From: Streptomyces eurocidicus
GTDB taxonomy: Bacteria > Actinomycetota > Actinomycetes > Streptomycetales > Streptomycetaceae
Direction: 5' to 3'
Assembly: GCF_002891295.1 (NCBI RefSeq)
Contig: NZ_LGUI01000002.1
Span: 992,001-1,056,000, forward strand
DNA: 64,000 nt
Numbering within the stretch: position 1 is the first letter of the stretch; every line of letters begins with the position of its first letter. The position numbers and the translations under genes are program-made. Positions 28,132-36,463 of the stretch are shown piece by piece. The notes under the pieces are model-generated. The model was not told the origin of the DNA. It saw only the letters and a program-made list of their open reading frames with translations, and ran no database searches.

Positions 28132-28962
28132 TCAGACGCCCGCCGCCGTGATGACGGCGTCGGTGGCGAAGCCGAGGACGAGGCCCAGCAGGACGCACCA
28201 GGTGGTGAGTTGTTTCAGGGCGGCCTTGCGGGCGACGGCCAGCAGCTCGATGACGACGTAGAGAATGGACCCGGCGGCCAGGCCCAGGAAGGCGACGGAG
28301 AGCGTCTCGTTGACCAGGCGCTGACCCAGCAGAGTGCCCACGAGGGTGGGGCCGCCGCCGATCAGGCCGAGCCACAGAAGAGTGAGCCACGACGGCTGTT
28401 CGCCCTCGGCGGCCAGCGGGGCGATGATGCCGAAGCCCTCGGTGGCGTTGTGCAGGCCGAAGCCGATGATGAGCAGCACGGCGAGGGAGATCTCACCCTG
28501 CGCGGCGGAGTTGCCGATGGCCAGGCCCTCGGCGAAGTTGTGCAGGCCGATGCCGGTGGCGATCATCAGCGCGAGTTCACCGGCCTGCGTGCGGGACGCG
28601 CGAACGGGCTCGGCGACGGTCGCGGCCCCGGGGCCGTCCGGACGGGGCGCGGCCGCGTCGCGACGGCGCGCGCTCCAGGCGTCGTAGAAGACGAGACCGA
28701 TCAGACCGACCGTGAGGCCGAGGGCCAGGACGAGTCCGTTGGCGGCGACGGTGCCCCAGTGGTGGTCGCTGAGCGCGCCGTCGACGGGTTCCCAGGCATG
28801 GGTCAGGACGTCCCAGGCCAGGAAGACCAGGATGCCGATGGCGGTGGCGTTCAGCCCGGCCTTCAGCCGGGGCGTGGGCCGCCGCAGGCGGCCCAGGGGC
28901 AGCCCGAGGTAGATGGTGAAGCCGGCTATGGCGCCGAGCAGGGCGATCTGGGAGCTGGACAT
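28132..28962 (-). CDS. ZIP-family divalent metal transporter
   Basis: This 276-residue membrane protein has about eight hydrophobic helices. It has the ZIP signatures in helices IV and V (HNFAEGLAIGN and HNATEGFGI), whose His/Glu residues form the metal site. A charged, variable loop with no long His-rich stretch lies between helices III and IV (ARRRDAAAPRPDG). It imports or effluxes Zn/Fe/Mn-type metals across the membrane. The ATG at 28962 begins MSSSQIALLG. An iron-box-like sequence lies 52 bp upstream of this start, suggesting control by a DtxR/IdeR (DmdR) repressor. Confidence 0.88.
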   Translation of the reverse strand: MSSSQIALLGAIAGFTIYLGLPLGRLRRPTPRLKAGLNATAIGILVFLAWDVLTHAWEPVDGALSDHHWGTVAANGLVLALGLTVGLIGLVFYDAWSARRRDAAAPRPDGPGAATVAEPVRASRTQAGELALMIATGIGLHNFAEGLAIGNSAAQGEISLAVLLIIGFGLHNATEGFGIIAPLAAEGEQPSWLTLLWLGLIGGGPTLVGTLLGQRLVNETLSVAFLGLAAGSILYVVIELLAVARKAALKQLTTWCVLLGLVLGFATDAVITAAGV

Positions 28963-29013
28963 GGAGGGCGCCTCCCGAATCGGAGGGGTGGGGGAGTGAA
29001 CGCCGACATTAAG

Positions 29014-29032
29014 CCAAGTAAGGCTCACCTAA
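29014..29032 (-). promoter_or_regulatory. Iron-box-like operator upstream of the ZIP gene
   Basis: The 19 bp CCAAGTAAGGCTCACCTAA match 15 of 19 positions of the iron box TTAGGTTAGGCTCACCTAA bound by DmdR/IdeR repressors, including the whole right half. It is placed correctly between the ZIP start and its likely promoter. No DtxR gene is in the window. Confidence 0.6.
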
Positions 29033-29178
29033 TAGAGGGCGGGGCGCATTCTTGGCGTACCCATTACCTTGCAGGTGAGGGCATTAGCACCACGGTGTCA
29101 TGGCGGCAACCCGGTTCTGTTGTACGACTGCGGCGGGCCGGGTATGGCTTGATCCCGCCCTTCGGTCGGTGGCCACCG

Positions 29179-30081
29179 TCACCGAGAGGCCGGATGCCGG
29201 GCCGCCTCGGCACGGGCCGCCTCGGGTTCCCGTCGATCGGCGACTTGGCCGGACAGCAGGCGCAGCGCGTCGGCCGAGGCGGTGTCGTGGGGTGTGTAGA
29301 CCTCCAGCCGGTGGTCGGGGCTCTCGGGCTGGAGCCACACCTGGTAGTCGACGCCGACGTCACCGACGGTCGGGTGTCGCAGATGCATGGCGCCGACGGT
29401 GCAGTCCGCGACGTCGCCCTCGGCCCACAGCCCGGCGAAGTCACGGCTGCGCATGGCCAGTTCGCCGATCAGTTCGGCCAGCCGCGCGTCGGTGGGATAC
29501 CGGCCCGCGGTGAGCCGTAGGTAGGCGACGTGGACGCGGGCGAGTTCGTCCCAGTTCCGGTGAAGGTCCCGGGTGAGGGGGTCGAGGAAGAACATCCGGG
29601 GGATGGACGGCCGTCGCGCGGGATCGCGGGGCGCCTCGAAGGCGACGTGCTCCGCGACGAGGGCATGTCCGGTGCGGTTCCAGGCCAGCACGTCGCCGCG
29701 GCGGCCGAGGACGACGGCCGGCGTGCCGTCTCCCAGGGACGCCAGGAGCGAGAGCACCCGTTGATGCGGCTTTTCCGGGTGGGGCCGGACCAGGTGTGAT
29801 GTGGTGGGCTGACGGGAGAGGTTGTGCAGGTGGGCTGTCTCGGACGGATCGAGCCGGAGCACATTGGCGAGCGCGTCGAGGACCTGTCGGGAGGCGGTGC
29901 CGGCTTGGCCTTGCTCCAGCCGCGTGTAGTAGCCGACGCTCACGCCGGCGAGCTGGGCGAGCTCTTCGCGGCGCAGGCCCGGTACCCGGCGGGCGGTGCC
30001 GTAGGCGCGCAGTCCGACGTCGGCGGGCGTGACCCGGTCGCGGCGGGTCTTGAGATATGCCCCGAGGCTCTCCAGTTCCAT
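29179..30081 (-). CDS. XRE-family regulator with MmyB-like ligand domain
   Basis: This 300-residue protein has an N-terminal HTH (VPGLRREELAQLAGVSVGYYTRLEQGQ) and a C-terminal domain (VLAWNRTGHALV, DPLTRDLHRNW, GLWAEGDVADC) typical of the MmyB-like ligand-binding domain. Such proteins often control a neighbouring transporter. It lies divergently, with 103 bp to the MFS exporter gene, which is its most likely target. Confidence 0.88.
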   Translation of the reverse strand: MELESLGAYLKTRRDRVTPADVGLRAYGTARRVPGLRREELAQLAGVSVGYYTRLEQGQAGTASRQVLDALANVLRLDPSETAHLHNLSRQPTTSHLVRPHPEKPHQRVLSLLASLGDGTPAVVLGRRGDVLAWNRTGHALVAEHVAFEAPRDPARRPSIPRMFFLDPLTRDLHRNWDELARVHVAYLRLTAGRYPTDARLAELIGELAMRSRDFAGLWAEGDVADCTVGAMHLRHPTVGDVGVDYQVWLQPESPDHRLEVYTPHDTASADALRLLSGQVADRREPEAARAEAARHPASR

Positions 30082-30184
30082 GTCCCCGAGCGTAGGCGCC
30101 GCGGTCCGTGTCCGGGTGTCCCTGTGAGGTGTACCCATGACGCGGGGATGGTTGCCGGGCGGACGGGATCGCACCGTCGGACGC

Positions 30185-31714
30185 ATGAACGCACAGCGTA
30201 TTTCTCACTCACCCGGTCTGCGGGCGTGGCTCGGCCTGCTGGTGGTACTCGGCCCGGTACTGCTGGTCGCGATGGACGGCTCGGTCCTGTTCCTGGCGAT
30301 GACCAAGATCTCCGAGGCGCTGTCGCCGACCGCCGACCAGACGTTGTGGATCCTGGACGCCTATGGATTCGCCGTCGGGTCCCTGCTCATCGCATTCGGG
30401 AACCTCGGCGACCGGTACGGGCGGCTGAAGCTCCTGATGACCGGCACGGCGGTGTTCGGCGCGGCCTCGGCGGGAGCGGCCTTCGCCCCCGGGCCGGAAC
30501 TGCTGATCGCCTTCCGGGCGCTCATGGGCGTGGCCGGTGCCACGCTGCTGCCGTCGGCGCTGGCGGTAATCGGCGAACTGTTCACCGACCCGCGCCGGAG
30601 GGCGAAAGCGATCGGGATCTTCGCCGCCACCTTCGCCGCCGGCTTCGCGATCGGCCCGGTCGTCGGCGGACAGCTGCTGAGCGGCTTCTGGTGGGGTTCG
30701 GTCTTCCTGATCAATCTCCCCGTCGTCGTGCTCTTCCTGGTCCTGGCCCCGGTCCTGCTCCGCGAGGTACGTCCCACACGTACCGGCCGCATCGACGTCC
30801 TGAGCGTCCTGCTCTCCGCCGCGGGCATCCTGCTGACCGTCTACGCGGTCAAGCGCGCTGCCGCAGGGGGGCCGGCCACGATCCCGGTGGTCACCGGGAT
30901 CGCGGGCATGGCCATCCTGGGGTGGTTCGCCCGGCGGCAACTCCGCCTTGAGCACCCGCTGATCGACTTCAGCCTCTTCCGCGACCGGACGTTCACGATC
31001 GCGGCCGTCACCGGGCTGCTGCCGCTGGCCGCGTGGTCGGCGACGGCCTACCTCGGCGGCATCTACCTCCAGTCCGTCCTCGGACTGACGGTCCTGGACT
31101 CGGCCCTCGTCGCGCTCCCGGGCGCGGCCGTGCTCACCGCCACCTGCGTCGTCACACCGGCACTGGTCGCGCGTACCGGCACACGGACAGCACTCATCAC
31201 CTGTCACTTCCTCATCGCCGCAGGTCTGCTCCCGCTGCTGATCACCGGCGTCTCCAGCGGTATCGGCTGGTACGTGGCGTCCACTGTCGTCACCGGCCTC
31301 GGCTACGGCATCTCCTTCAGCGTGGTCGCCGACACCGCCGTGGCCGCGGTTCCCGCGGAACGCGCCGGATCCGCCGCGGCGATCGCCGAGACCGGCAACG
31401 AACTCGGCAACGCTCTCGGCATCGCGCTCCTCGGCTCGCTGGCCGCCCTGGTCTTCCGGCTCCAGGGACCCGCCGTCGCCGGAACCCTCAACGAGACATT
31501 GCGGGTTCCCGGCCTCGCGGCCGCGGTCGTCGGCGATGCGAAGTCGGCCTTCGTCACCGGTCTGCACCTCGCCGCCGCCGTAGCGGGCATCCTCCACGCC
31601 GCACTCGGCGTCTTCGCCCTGCGGCACTTGCCGAGGGCCTCCGCCGACGCCGACGACGCCCGTCCGGACCCCCTGGCCCAGGACGGGCCGGGTGCCGTCC
31701 GGTCGGTCATCTGA
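30185..31714 (+). CDS. MFS multidrug exporter (DHA2/14-TMS)
   Basis: This 509-residue protein has about 14 transmembrane helices. The DHA2 signature WILDAYGFAVGSLLIAFGNLGDRYGRL contains the cytoplasmic loop 2-3 motif A. It resembles QacA/SmvA-type proton antiporters for cationic drugs or antiseptics. The start at 30185 (MNAQRIS) is preferred; the 16 extra codons of the longer frame are not conserved in type. It is probably repressed by the divergent XRE regulator. It is not physically part of the RiPP operon but lies next to its end. Confidence 0.87.
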   Translation: MNAQRISHSPGLRAWLGLLVVLGPVLLVAMDGSVLFLAMTKISEALSPTADQTLWILDAYGFAVGSLLIAFGNLGDRYGRLKLLMTGTAVFGAASAGAAFAPGPELLIAFRALMGVAGATLLPSALAVIGELFTDPRRRAKAIGIFAATFAAGFAIGPVVGGQLLSGFWWGSVFLINLPVVVLFLVLAPVLLREVRPTRTGRIDVLSVLLSAAGILLTVYAVKRAAAGGPATIPVVTGIAGMAILGWFARRQLRLEHPLIDFSLFRDRTFTIAAVTGLLPLAAWSATAYLGGIYLQSVLGLTVLDSALVALPGAAVLTATCVVTPALVARTGTRTALITCHFLIAAGLLPLLITGVSSGIGWYVASTVVTGLGYGISFSVVADTAVAAVPAERAGSAAAIAETGNELGNALGIALLGSLAALVFRLQGPAVAGTLNETLRVPGLAAAVVGDAKSAFVTGLHLAAAVAGILHAALGVFALRHLPRASADADDARPDPLAQDGPGAVRSVI

Positions 31715-31755
31715 CCGGGAAGCGGGCCGCCTCGTTCGCGGGAACGCTCCCGGAC

Positions 31756-32859
31756 TCAGAGCCTGGGCAGCACTTTGTCCGTGTAGAGCCGCATGCTGGA
31801 CATCATCTGTGCCAGGTTCTGGCCGCCGAAGTCGACCTGCCAGAGGAAGGTGTCGACGCCGTACTCCTCGCGGAGTTCCCGGATGCGGTCCGCGACGGTG
31901 CCCGGGGATCCGATGACGGCCGTACCGTGCCGGCGGACGTCGAAGTCGGTGAGCTGGTGCGCGTGGGCGCCCATCGCCTCGTACCCGGCGTACTGGCTGG
32001 ACCGGGTGGTCGTCCAGGACGCGGCGGCCTCGGACCAGACGGCCATGTACTCGCGGTAGAACGGCTCGGCGGTCCGGTACGCCTCGTCGTCCGTGGCCGC
32101 CACGTACAGCGGGGTGCTGAGGGCGATCCTCGGGCCGGCGTGGGCGCCGGCTCCGGGCGTGAACGCCTCTCGGTAGAGGTCGATCACGTACCGGCTGACG
32201 CCGACGTCCTTCTTGAGCGGGGCGAGGGCCAGCATGACGCCGAACCCGTTCCGCCCCAGCCAGCCGAAGCTCTCGGGCGAGCGGACGGCCGCGCCCCACA
32301 ACGGCGGGTGCGGGTCCTGGGTGACGGGCGGCAGCGAGGTGGCGTCCCGGTAGGAGAAGTAGGGGGTCTCCTCGGTGACGCGCTCCTCCGTCCACAGCCG
32401 GATCATGGCCTGGGTGGTCGCTTCGAAGCGAGGGCGGCTCTCGTCGATGGGCACGCCGAGCGCCTCGAACTCGTACGGGAGCCAGGCACGGCCGAGGCCC
32501 ACGTCGAGCCGGCCGTCGCTGAGCGCGTCGACCATGGCGATATGCGCGGCCAGCTGCACGGGGTGGTGGAACGCGGGCAGCGTGGCCCCGGTCATCAGCC
32601 GGATGTTCCGGGTCCGGGCGGCGGCCGCGGCCAGGAAGGTGAGCGGGCTGGGGCAGTAGCCGCCGTACTCCCCCAGGTAGTGCTCGGTCATCTTGACGTA
32701 GTCGATCCCGGCCCGGTCGGCGAACCGGGTGAGGGCGAGGACGTCGCGATAGTAGGCGCCCGCCGACCGGCTGTGCCGCCGGCAGTCGGGGAGCAGGGAT
32801 ATTCCGTGGCGCATCGGCTGTGCGGATGCGGTGGACGGGGTTGCTGTGGTGGGTCGCAT
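31756..32859 (-). CDS. LLM-class flavin/F420-dependent oxidoreductase of the RiPP cluster
   Basis: This 367-residue TIM-barrel oxidoreductase has luciferase-like features: DYVKMTEHYLGEYGG, a DGRLDVGLGRAWLPYEFEALG phosphate/cofactor segment, and GSPGTVADRIREL near the end. It is the last gene of the leftward RiPP operon, 99 bp after the precursor gene, with AGGAG 8 bp before its ATG. LanJC reductases of lanthipeptides (e.g. lexapeptide LxmJ, F420H2-dependent) are LLM proteins that turn Dha/Dhb into D-Ala/D-Abu. A similar role on this Ser/Thr-rich product is a specific hypothesis, not proven by sequence. Confidence 0.82.
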   Translation of the reverse strand: MRPTTATPSTASAQPMRHGISLLPDCRRHSRSAGAYYRDVLALTRFADRAGIDYVKMTEHYLGEYGGYCPSPLTFLAAAAARTRNIRLMTGATLPAFHHPVQLAAHIAMVDALSDGRLDVGLGRAWLPYEFEALGVPIDESRPRFEATTQAMIRLWTEERVTEETPYFSYRDATSLPPVTQDPHPPLWGAAVRSPESFGWLGRNGFGVMLALAPLKKDVGVSRYVIDLYREAFTPGAGAHAGPRIALSTPLYVAATDDEAYRTAEPFYREYMAVWSEAAASWTTTRSSQYAGYEAMGAHAHQLTDFDVRRHGTAVIGSPGTVADRIRELREEYGVDTFLWQVDFGGQNLAQMMSSMRLYTDKVLPRL

Positions 32860-32923
32860 GGCTGCGTCTCCTGTCTCTTCTTCGCCTCCCCGGTCAGCCG
32901 CCCGCCGGCGCCGCGCCGTGGAG

Positions 32924-32952
32924 GGCGGCAGCGCAGCGGGTGCGCCGCCGCC
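32924..32952 (-). terminator. Attenuator-like hairpin between precursor and LLM gene
   Basis: On the leftward transcript, GGCGGCGGCGCA pairs with TGCGCTGCCGCC (one G-U) around loop CCCGC. It begins 7 bases after the precursor stop. Such hairpins often raise precursor mRNA relative to downstream tailoring genes. Confidence 0.6.
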
Positions 32953-32958
32953 GTTCCG

Positions 32959-33117
32959 CTATGCGCAGCAGCTGGTGGTGCTGGTCGTGGAGGACGTCGT
33001 GCTGGTGGTCCCCTCCAGGAAGGTCTCGGTGGTCTCGGCGTAGTCCGTGATCTCGAAGTTCTCGGACTCCAGCGCCAGCATTTCCTCGGCCAGGGTGGCC
33101 AGCTCGTTGGTCGCCAT
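32959..33117 (-). CDS. RiPP precursor peptide (azole/dehydroamino-acid type)
   Basis: This 52-residue peptide has a strong ribosome site (GGAGGAG) before the ATG at 33117. An acidic leader of about 36 residues contains FEITDYAETTETFLEG, very like the LEISDYMDET stretch I recall from thiostrepton-family thiopeptide leaders. The core after Gly is TTSTTSSTTSTTSCCA: 8 Thr, 5 Ser, 2 Cys and 1 Ala. Almost every core residue can be dehydrated or cyclised to an azole. The core reads as (TTS)2-S-(TTS)2-CCA. Its neighbours (YcaO, LanB, SagB, leader-binding protein) are exactly the enzymes for these changes. The exact leader cleavage site is inferred from the Glu-Gly and the compositional change. Confidence 0.85.
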   Translation of the reverse strand: MATNELATLAEEMLALESENFEITDYAETTETFLEGTTSTTSSTTSTTSCCA

Positions 33118-33142
33118 GGGTGTGCTCCTCCGCTTCTGGGAC

Positions 33143-33191
33143 GCTCCCGGGGCGGGAGCTGTCGGATGCCTCGGGCGGTGTTTCCCGCCCG
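33143..33191 (-). promoter_or_regulatory. Two hairpins upstream of the precursor gene
   Basis: GCTCCCG-GGG-CGGGAGC (33143-33159) and CGGGCGG-TGTTTC-CCGCCCG (33172-33191) lie between the M20 gene and the precursor start. They may end read-through, stabilise a processed precursor mRNA, or mark its 5' leader; a dedicated promoter here is possible but not identified. Confidence 0.4.
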
Positions 33192-33254
33192 ATTCCTTTC
33201 TCCCAGGTGGTGCTGGCACCCCGGGGGCCATGGAGCTGACACATCGCTGTCACC

Positions 33255-34553
33255 TCAGCCGCTGCCGCTGCCCGGGCCCAGGCTGCGCAGGGCCGCCGCG
33301 GTCAGGGCGGCGACGGCGGTGCGCAGGGTGGGTACGGGGTCCGGGGCGAAGCGCGGGGAGTGGTTGGGGGGCAGGGCGGCGAGTTTTTCCCGGGCGGTGG
33401 TGCCGGGGGCGGCGCGCCACTGGGCGGGGCCGGTGGCGCCGGTCATCCAGTAGGCGGTGCGGACGGCGGGGGCGCCGTGCAGGGCCGCGCCGGCCGGTCC
33501 GTACCAGGCGAAGTCCTCCACGGCCGTCGACGGCGGGCAGGTCAGGACCCGGGTGGGGCCCAGGACGGCCTCGTGGGCGTGGCGCACGGCGGCGCGGAGG
33601 ACGAGGTCGCCGGTCTGGCAGGGGACGAGGGGGGTGCGGGGTGCCACGGTCACCGAGAGGTCCCCGGTGCCCGCCTCGTGGAAGACGGCTTCGACGGTGG
33701 CGGCGGCGCGGGCGACGGCGGCTTCGTCGAAGCCGCGGACGCCGAGGGTGAGGTCGGCGCGTTCGGGCAGGACGTTGGCCTGTTCGCCGCTGTGGAAGGT
33801 GCCGGTGGTGAGGAGGACTCCGGCCGGCATCAGGGGCCGCAGCCGGGTGACGGCGGCCGCCGCGGCTTCCAGGGGGTTGCCGCCGAGCCAGGGCAGCGCG
33901 GCGTGTCCGCCGTGGCCGCGGACGGTGACGGCGAGGGTGACACCGGCTGCCGTGGCCGGGCCCGCGGCGTGGGCGACACAGCCGGTGGGCAGCGGGGCGA
34001 GGTGCTGGGCGAGGACGGTGTCGGGGCGGGGGAAGCGGGTGTACAGGCCGTCCGCGAGCATGGCGCGGGCGCCGGTGAGCGTCTCCTCCGCGGGCTGTCC
34101 GACGAGGAGGAGCGTGCCGCTCCACTCGCCGCGCGCCTGCGGCCCGGCGAGGGCCCGCGCGGTGGCGACCAGCGCGGCGAGGTGCGCGTCGTGGCCGCAG
34201 GCGTGCATGACGGGCGTGTGCCGGCCGTCGGTGCCCATGGCGCGGATCTTGCTGGCGTACGGCAGGCCGGTGCGCTCGCGGACGGGCAGGGCGTCGAGTT
34301 CGGCGCGCAGCATGACGGCCGGCCCGTCGCCGGAGCGCAGGACGGCGACGACGCCGTGGCCGCCGACGTCCCGGGTGACGGTGAATCCGGCGTCGGCGGC
34401 TTCCCGGGCGAGGCGGGCGGCCGTGCGGTGTTCCCGGCCCGGCAGCTCGGGGCGGCTGTGCAGGGCGAGGTAGAGCTCCAGGGCGGGGCGCAGCGTGTCG
34501 TGGGCGGAGCGGAGGGCGGCCGCCTTGACACGTAGGTCGCGTGGTGTGGTCAT
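33255..34553 (-). CDS. M20-family amidohydrolase/peptidase of the RiPP cluster
   Basis: This 432-residue enzyme has M20 metal-binding features (MHACGHDAHLAALV, GQPAEETLTGARAMLADGL, GGHAALPWLGGNPLEAA). It resembles aminoacylases and amidohydrolases that cleave amide bonds using two metals. The ATG at 34553 overlaps the YcaO stop (ATGA), so it is part of the operon. Possible roles are trimming the leader or N terminus, or self-protection by hydrolysis; none is shown. The frame continues upstream to 35192 but only as antisense-free shadow inside the YcaO gene, so it is rejected. Confidence 0.82.
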   Translation of the reverse strand: MTTPRDLRVKAAALRSAHDTLRPALELYLALHSRPELPGREHRTAARLAREAADAGFTVTRDVGGHGVVAVLRSGDGPAVMLRAELDALPVRERTGLPYASKIRAMGTDGRHTPVMHACGHDAHLAALVATARALAGPQARGEWSGTLLLVGQPAEETLTGARAMLADGLYTRFPRPDTVLAQHLAPLPTGCVAHAAGPATAAGVTLAVTVRGHGGHAALPWLGGNPLEAAAAAVTRLRPLMPAGVLLTTGTFHSGEQANVLPERADLTLGVRGFDEAAVARAAATVEAVFHEAGTGDLSVTVAPRTPLVPCQTGDLVLRAAVRHAHEAVLGPTRVLTCPPSTAVEDFAWYGPAGAALHGAPAVRTAYWMTGATGPAQWRAAPGTTAREKLAALPPNHSPRFAPDPVPTLRTAVAALTAAALRSLGPGSGSG

Positions 34554-36463
34554 GGGAACGGGTGGGGGACGCGGTGGAGGTCGCTCTCGGTCCTGTGCAG
34601 GCCGGTCCGGCGGAGGGCCGAGAGCATCCGGGGCATGTGCGGGGCGCGCTGCTGTGGCCAGCCGAAGTCGATGGGCAGCAGACCGGGCACGAGGGTGCAG
34701 ACCGTGTGGAGGCCGAGGGGCCGCTGTTCGGGGCAGGTCTGGTCGACGACGATGACGTCGAATCCGGCGCGCACGAGTTCGTCGCGGCAGCGATGGAGGT
34801 CTTCCAGGAGGTCCGTGGCGGACGGGCCGGGAAGGCCGGCGTAGAGGACGGCGTACGGGACGGGGGCGGCGGGGCCGAGGTAGTGGGCGGCGTGCCGGCG
34901 CATCCGCGGCAGCGCGAAGAGGGCGGCGTGGTCGCGGAGGTGGCGCACGCGGTCGAAGTCCCGGGCCATCGCGAGGAGTTCGGTGCGGCGGTCGGCCACG
35001 GTGGCGGGCAGGGCGGGCACGAAGGAGAGCGCTTCGCCGACTGCGGCACGGATGGCGGTGGCGGGGTCGGGGCTGGCGCCGGCGGCGAAGGCCAGGGAGC
35101 CGTCCCCGCCGTCGCGGCGGACGGCGACGGCGGTGGCCACGGGGGTGCTGATGTCCATGCGGTTGTCGAAGACCCGTACGTCGTAGCCGCACAGTGCGGC
35201 GCGGTCGGTCATGCCGCGCAGTTCGGCGTCGTCGACGGTGTCCAGGTCGATGCGGGGCAAGGTGACGCCGCCGTACCAGGCGAGCAGGAAGGCGTCCCGT
35301 TCGATGAGTTCGAGGAGGCCGAAGAGGGTGGCTTCTTCAAGGCTCCCGCCGCTCGCGCAGCCGTTGGAGCACTCGAAGACGAAGTTGTCGGCGTCGGTGC
35401 CGGTGGCGTAGTAGGCGAGGCGTACGGGCACGAGGAGGGGACGGTCGTCGCGCAGGGAGTGGCCCCAGACCCAGGGGATGGGGCGGTGCGGGTCGAAGGG
35501 CCGGAGCCGGTCGTAGTGGGCGTGGGCGGCCGGGCTGTAGAGGCCGCACTCGCGGGGGTCGAGGGCGTCCCGGGCCACGTCGGCGTACGGGGCGGTGAGG
35601 ACGGGGCGGCGGTTGCGCCTGCGGGTGCCCGCGTAGCGTTCCAGCCCTTCGAGGAGGGCGAGGTCGCGGCTGAGGGCATAGGAGTTGGCCTGGCCGCTCC
35701 ATGCCATCTCGGTCAGCGTGGTGTGGCCGCGCATGAGGGTGCCGCCGGCGACGGGGGCGGTCGTCGGCGAGGCGAGGTTGCGTGCGGTGCCGGTGCCGAG
35801 GGCCCCGCAGACGGGGTTGGCCAGGGCTTGGACCGGCAGCCGGTACTGCGCGGGGCGCAGTTGCCGGAAGACCGTCGGGGACGGTTTGGGACGGGAACGG
35901 AGGGTGAGGCGGCCGGGGGCGTCGTCGGGGCTGCGGTGGTCGCCGCAGGCGGGGCAGAGCGGGTCGGCGAGGAGAGGGTGGGTCCGGGTGCGGAGCGTCT
36001 CCAGGTCGATGCGGGTGACGAGGGCGGCCGAGGGACGGGGGCCGCGCCGGTCGGCGGCGGCCAGGGTCTGCTGGTGCGCGTACCAGACGGCGTCCGTGAG
36101 GTAACGGGTCAGCGGGGGCCAGGCTCCGGTGGCCTGGAGGGGGCCGCCGAATTCGAGTCCTTCGCGTTCGTGGCGGGGCCGCAGCCGCTGGCGGCGCATG
36201 GCCAGGCAGCGGCCGCAGGCGGGCGGCGGTCCGCCATCCGCGGTCCACGGGCCGATGAGGACGGCCTCGGGGGTGAGGTGCACGGTGGCGCGGGCCCGGC
36301 CGGCGACCCCGTCCCGTTCGGGTTCCAGGACGTCGGTGGTGCCGAGGGGAACGACGGCGGGCGGCGGCCCGGCGGCGCAGCGCTCGGCGAGCAGGCGCTG
36401 CAGTGCGACGGCCGCGGCGGCGAGCGGTACGGGCGGGGGGCCGGTGGCGGTTTCGGGGATCAT
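34550..36463 (-). CDS. YcaO-domain cyclodehydratase A
   Basis: This 637-residue protein has an N-terminal region with CxxC pairs (CGRC and CPAC) likely to bind structural zinc. A full YcaO domain follows: LLEGLERYAG and ELIERDAF supply the ExxER ATP/Mg motifs, and CSNGCASGGSLEEA is a family core. The C terminus is VPHPFP, the proline-rich end needed in azoline-forming YcaO enzymes. It should use ATP to activate the backbone amide and cyclise Cys/Ser/Thr to azolines. Its own AGGGAG site lies near 36477. A second, similar YcaO is encoded 8.6 kb upstream in the same cluster. Confidence 0.88.
   Translation of the reverse strand: MIPETATGPPPVPLAAAAVALQRLLAERCAAGPPPAVVPLGTTDVLEPERDGVAGRARATVHLTPEAVLIGPWTADGGPPPACGRCLAMRRQRLRPRHEREGLEFGGPLQATGAWPPLTRYLTDAVWYAHQQTLAAADRRGPRPSAALVTRIDLETLRTRTHPLLADPLCPACGDHRSPDDAPGRLTLRSRPKPSPTVFRQLRPAQYRLPVQALANPVCGALGTGTARNLASPTTAPVAGGTLMRGHTTLTEMAWSGQANSYALSRDLALLEGLERYAGTRRRNRRPVLTAPYADVARDALDPRECGLYSPAAHAHYDRLRPFDPHRPIPWVWGHSLRDDRPLLVPVRLAYYATGTDADNFVFECSNGCASGGSLEEATLFGLLELIERDAFLLAWYGGVTLPRIDLDTVDDAELRGMTDRAALCGYDVRVFDNRMDISTPVATAVAVRRDGGDGSLAFAAGASPDPATAIRAAVGEALSFVPALPATVADRRTELLAMARDFDRVRHLRDHAALFALPRMRRHAAHYLGPAAPVPYAVLYAGLPGPSATDLLEDLHRCRDELVRAGFDVIVVDQTCPEQRPLGLHTVCTLVPGLLPIDFGWPQQRAPHMPRMLSALRRTGLHRTESDLHRVPHPFP

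Noticed and set aside
34554..35192. N-terminal extension of the M20 hydrolase
   Set aside because: It overlaps YcaO A in another frame; the ATGA junction and M20 fold fit a start at 34553.
34550..36463. Thioamide-forming YcaO
   Set aside because: No TfuA partner and the PHPFP end plus CxxC pairs are typical of azoline-forming proteins.
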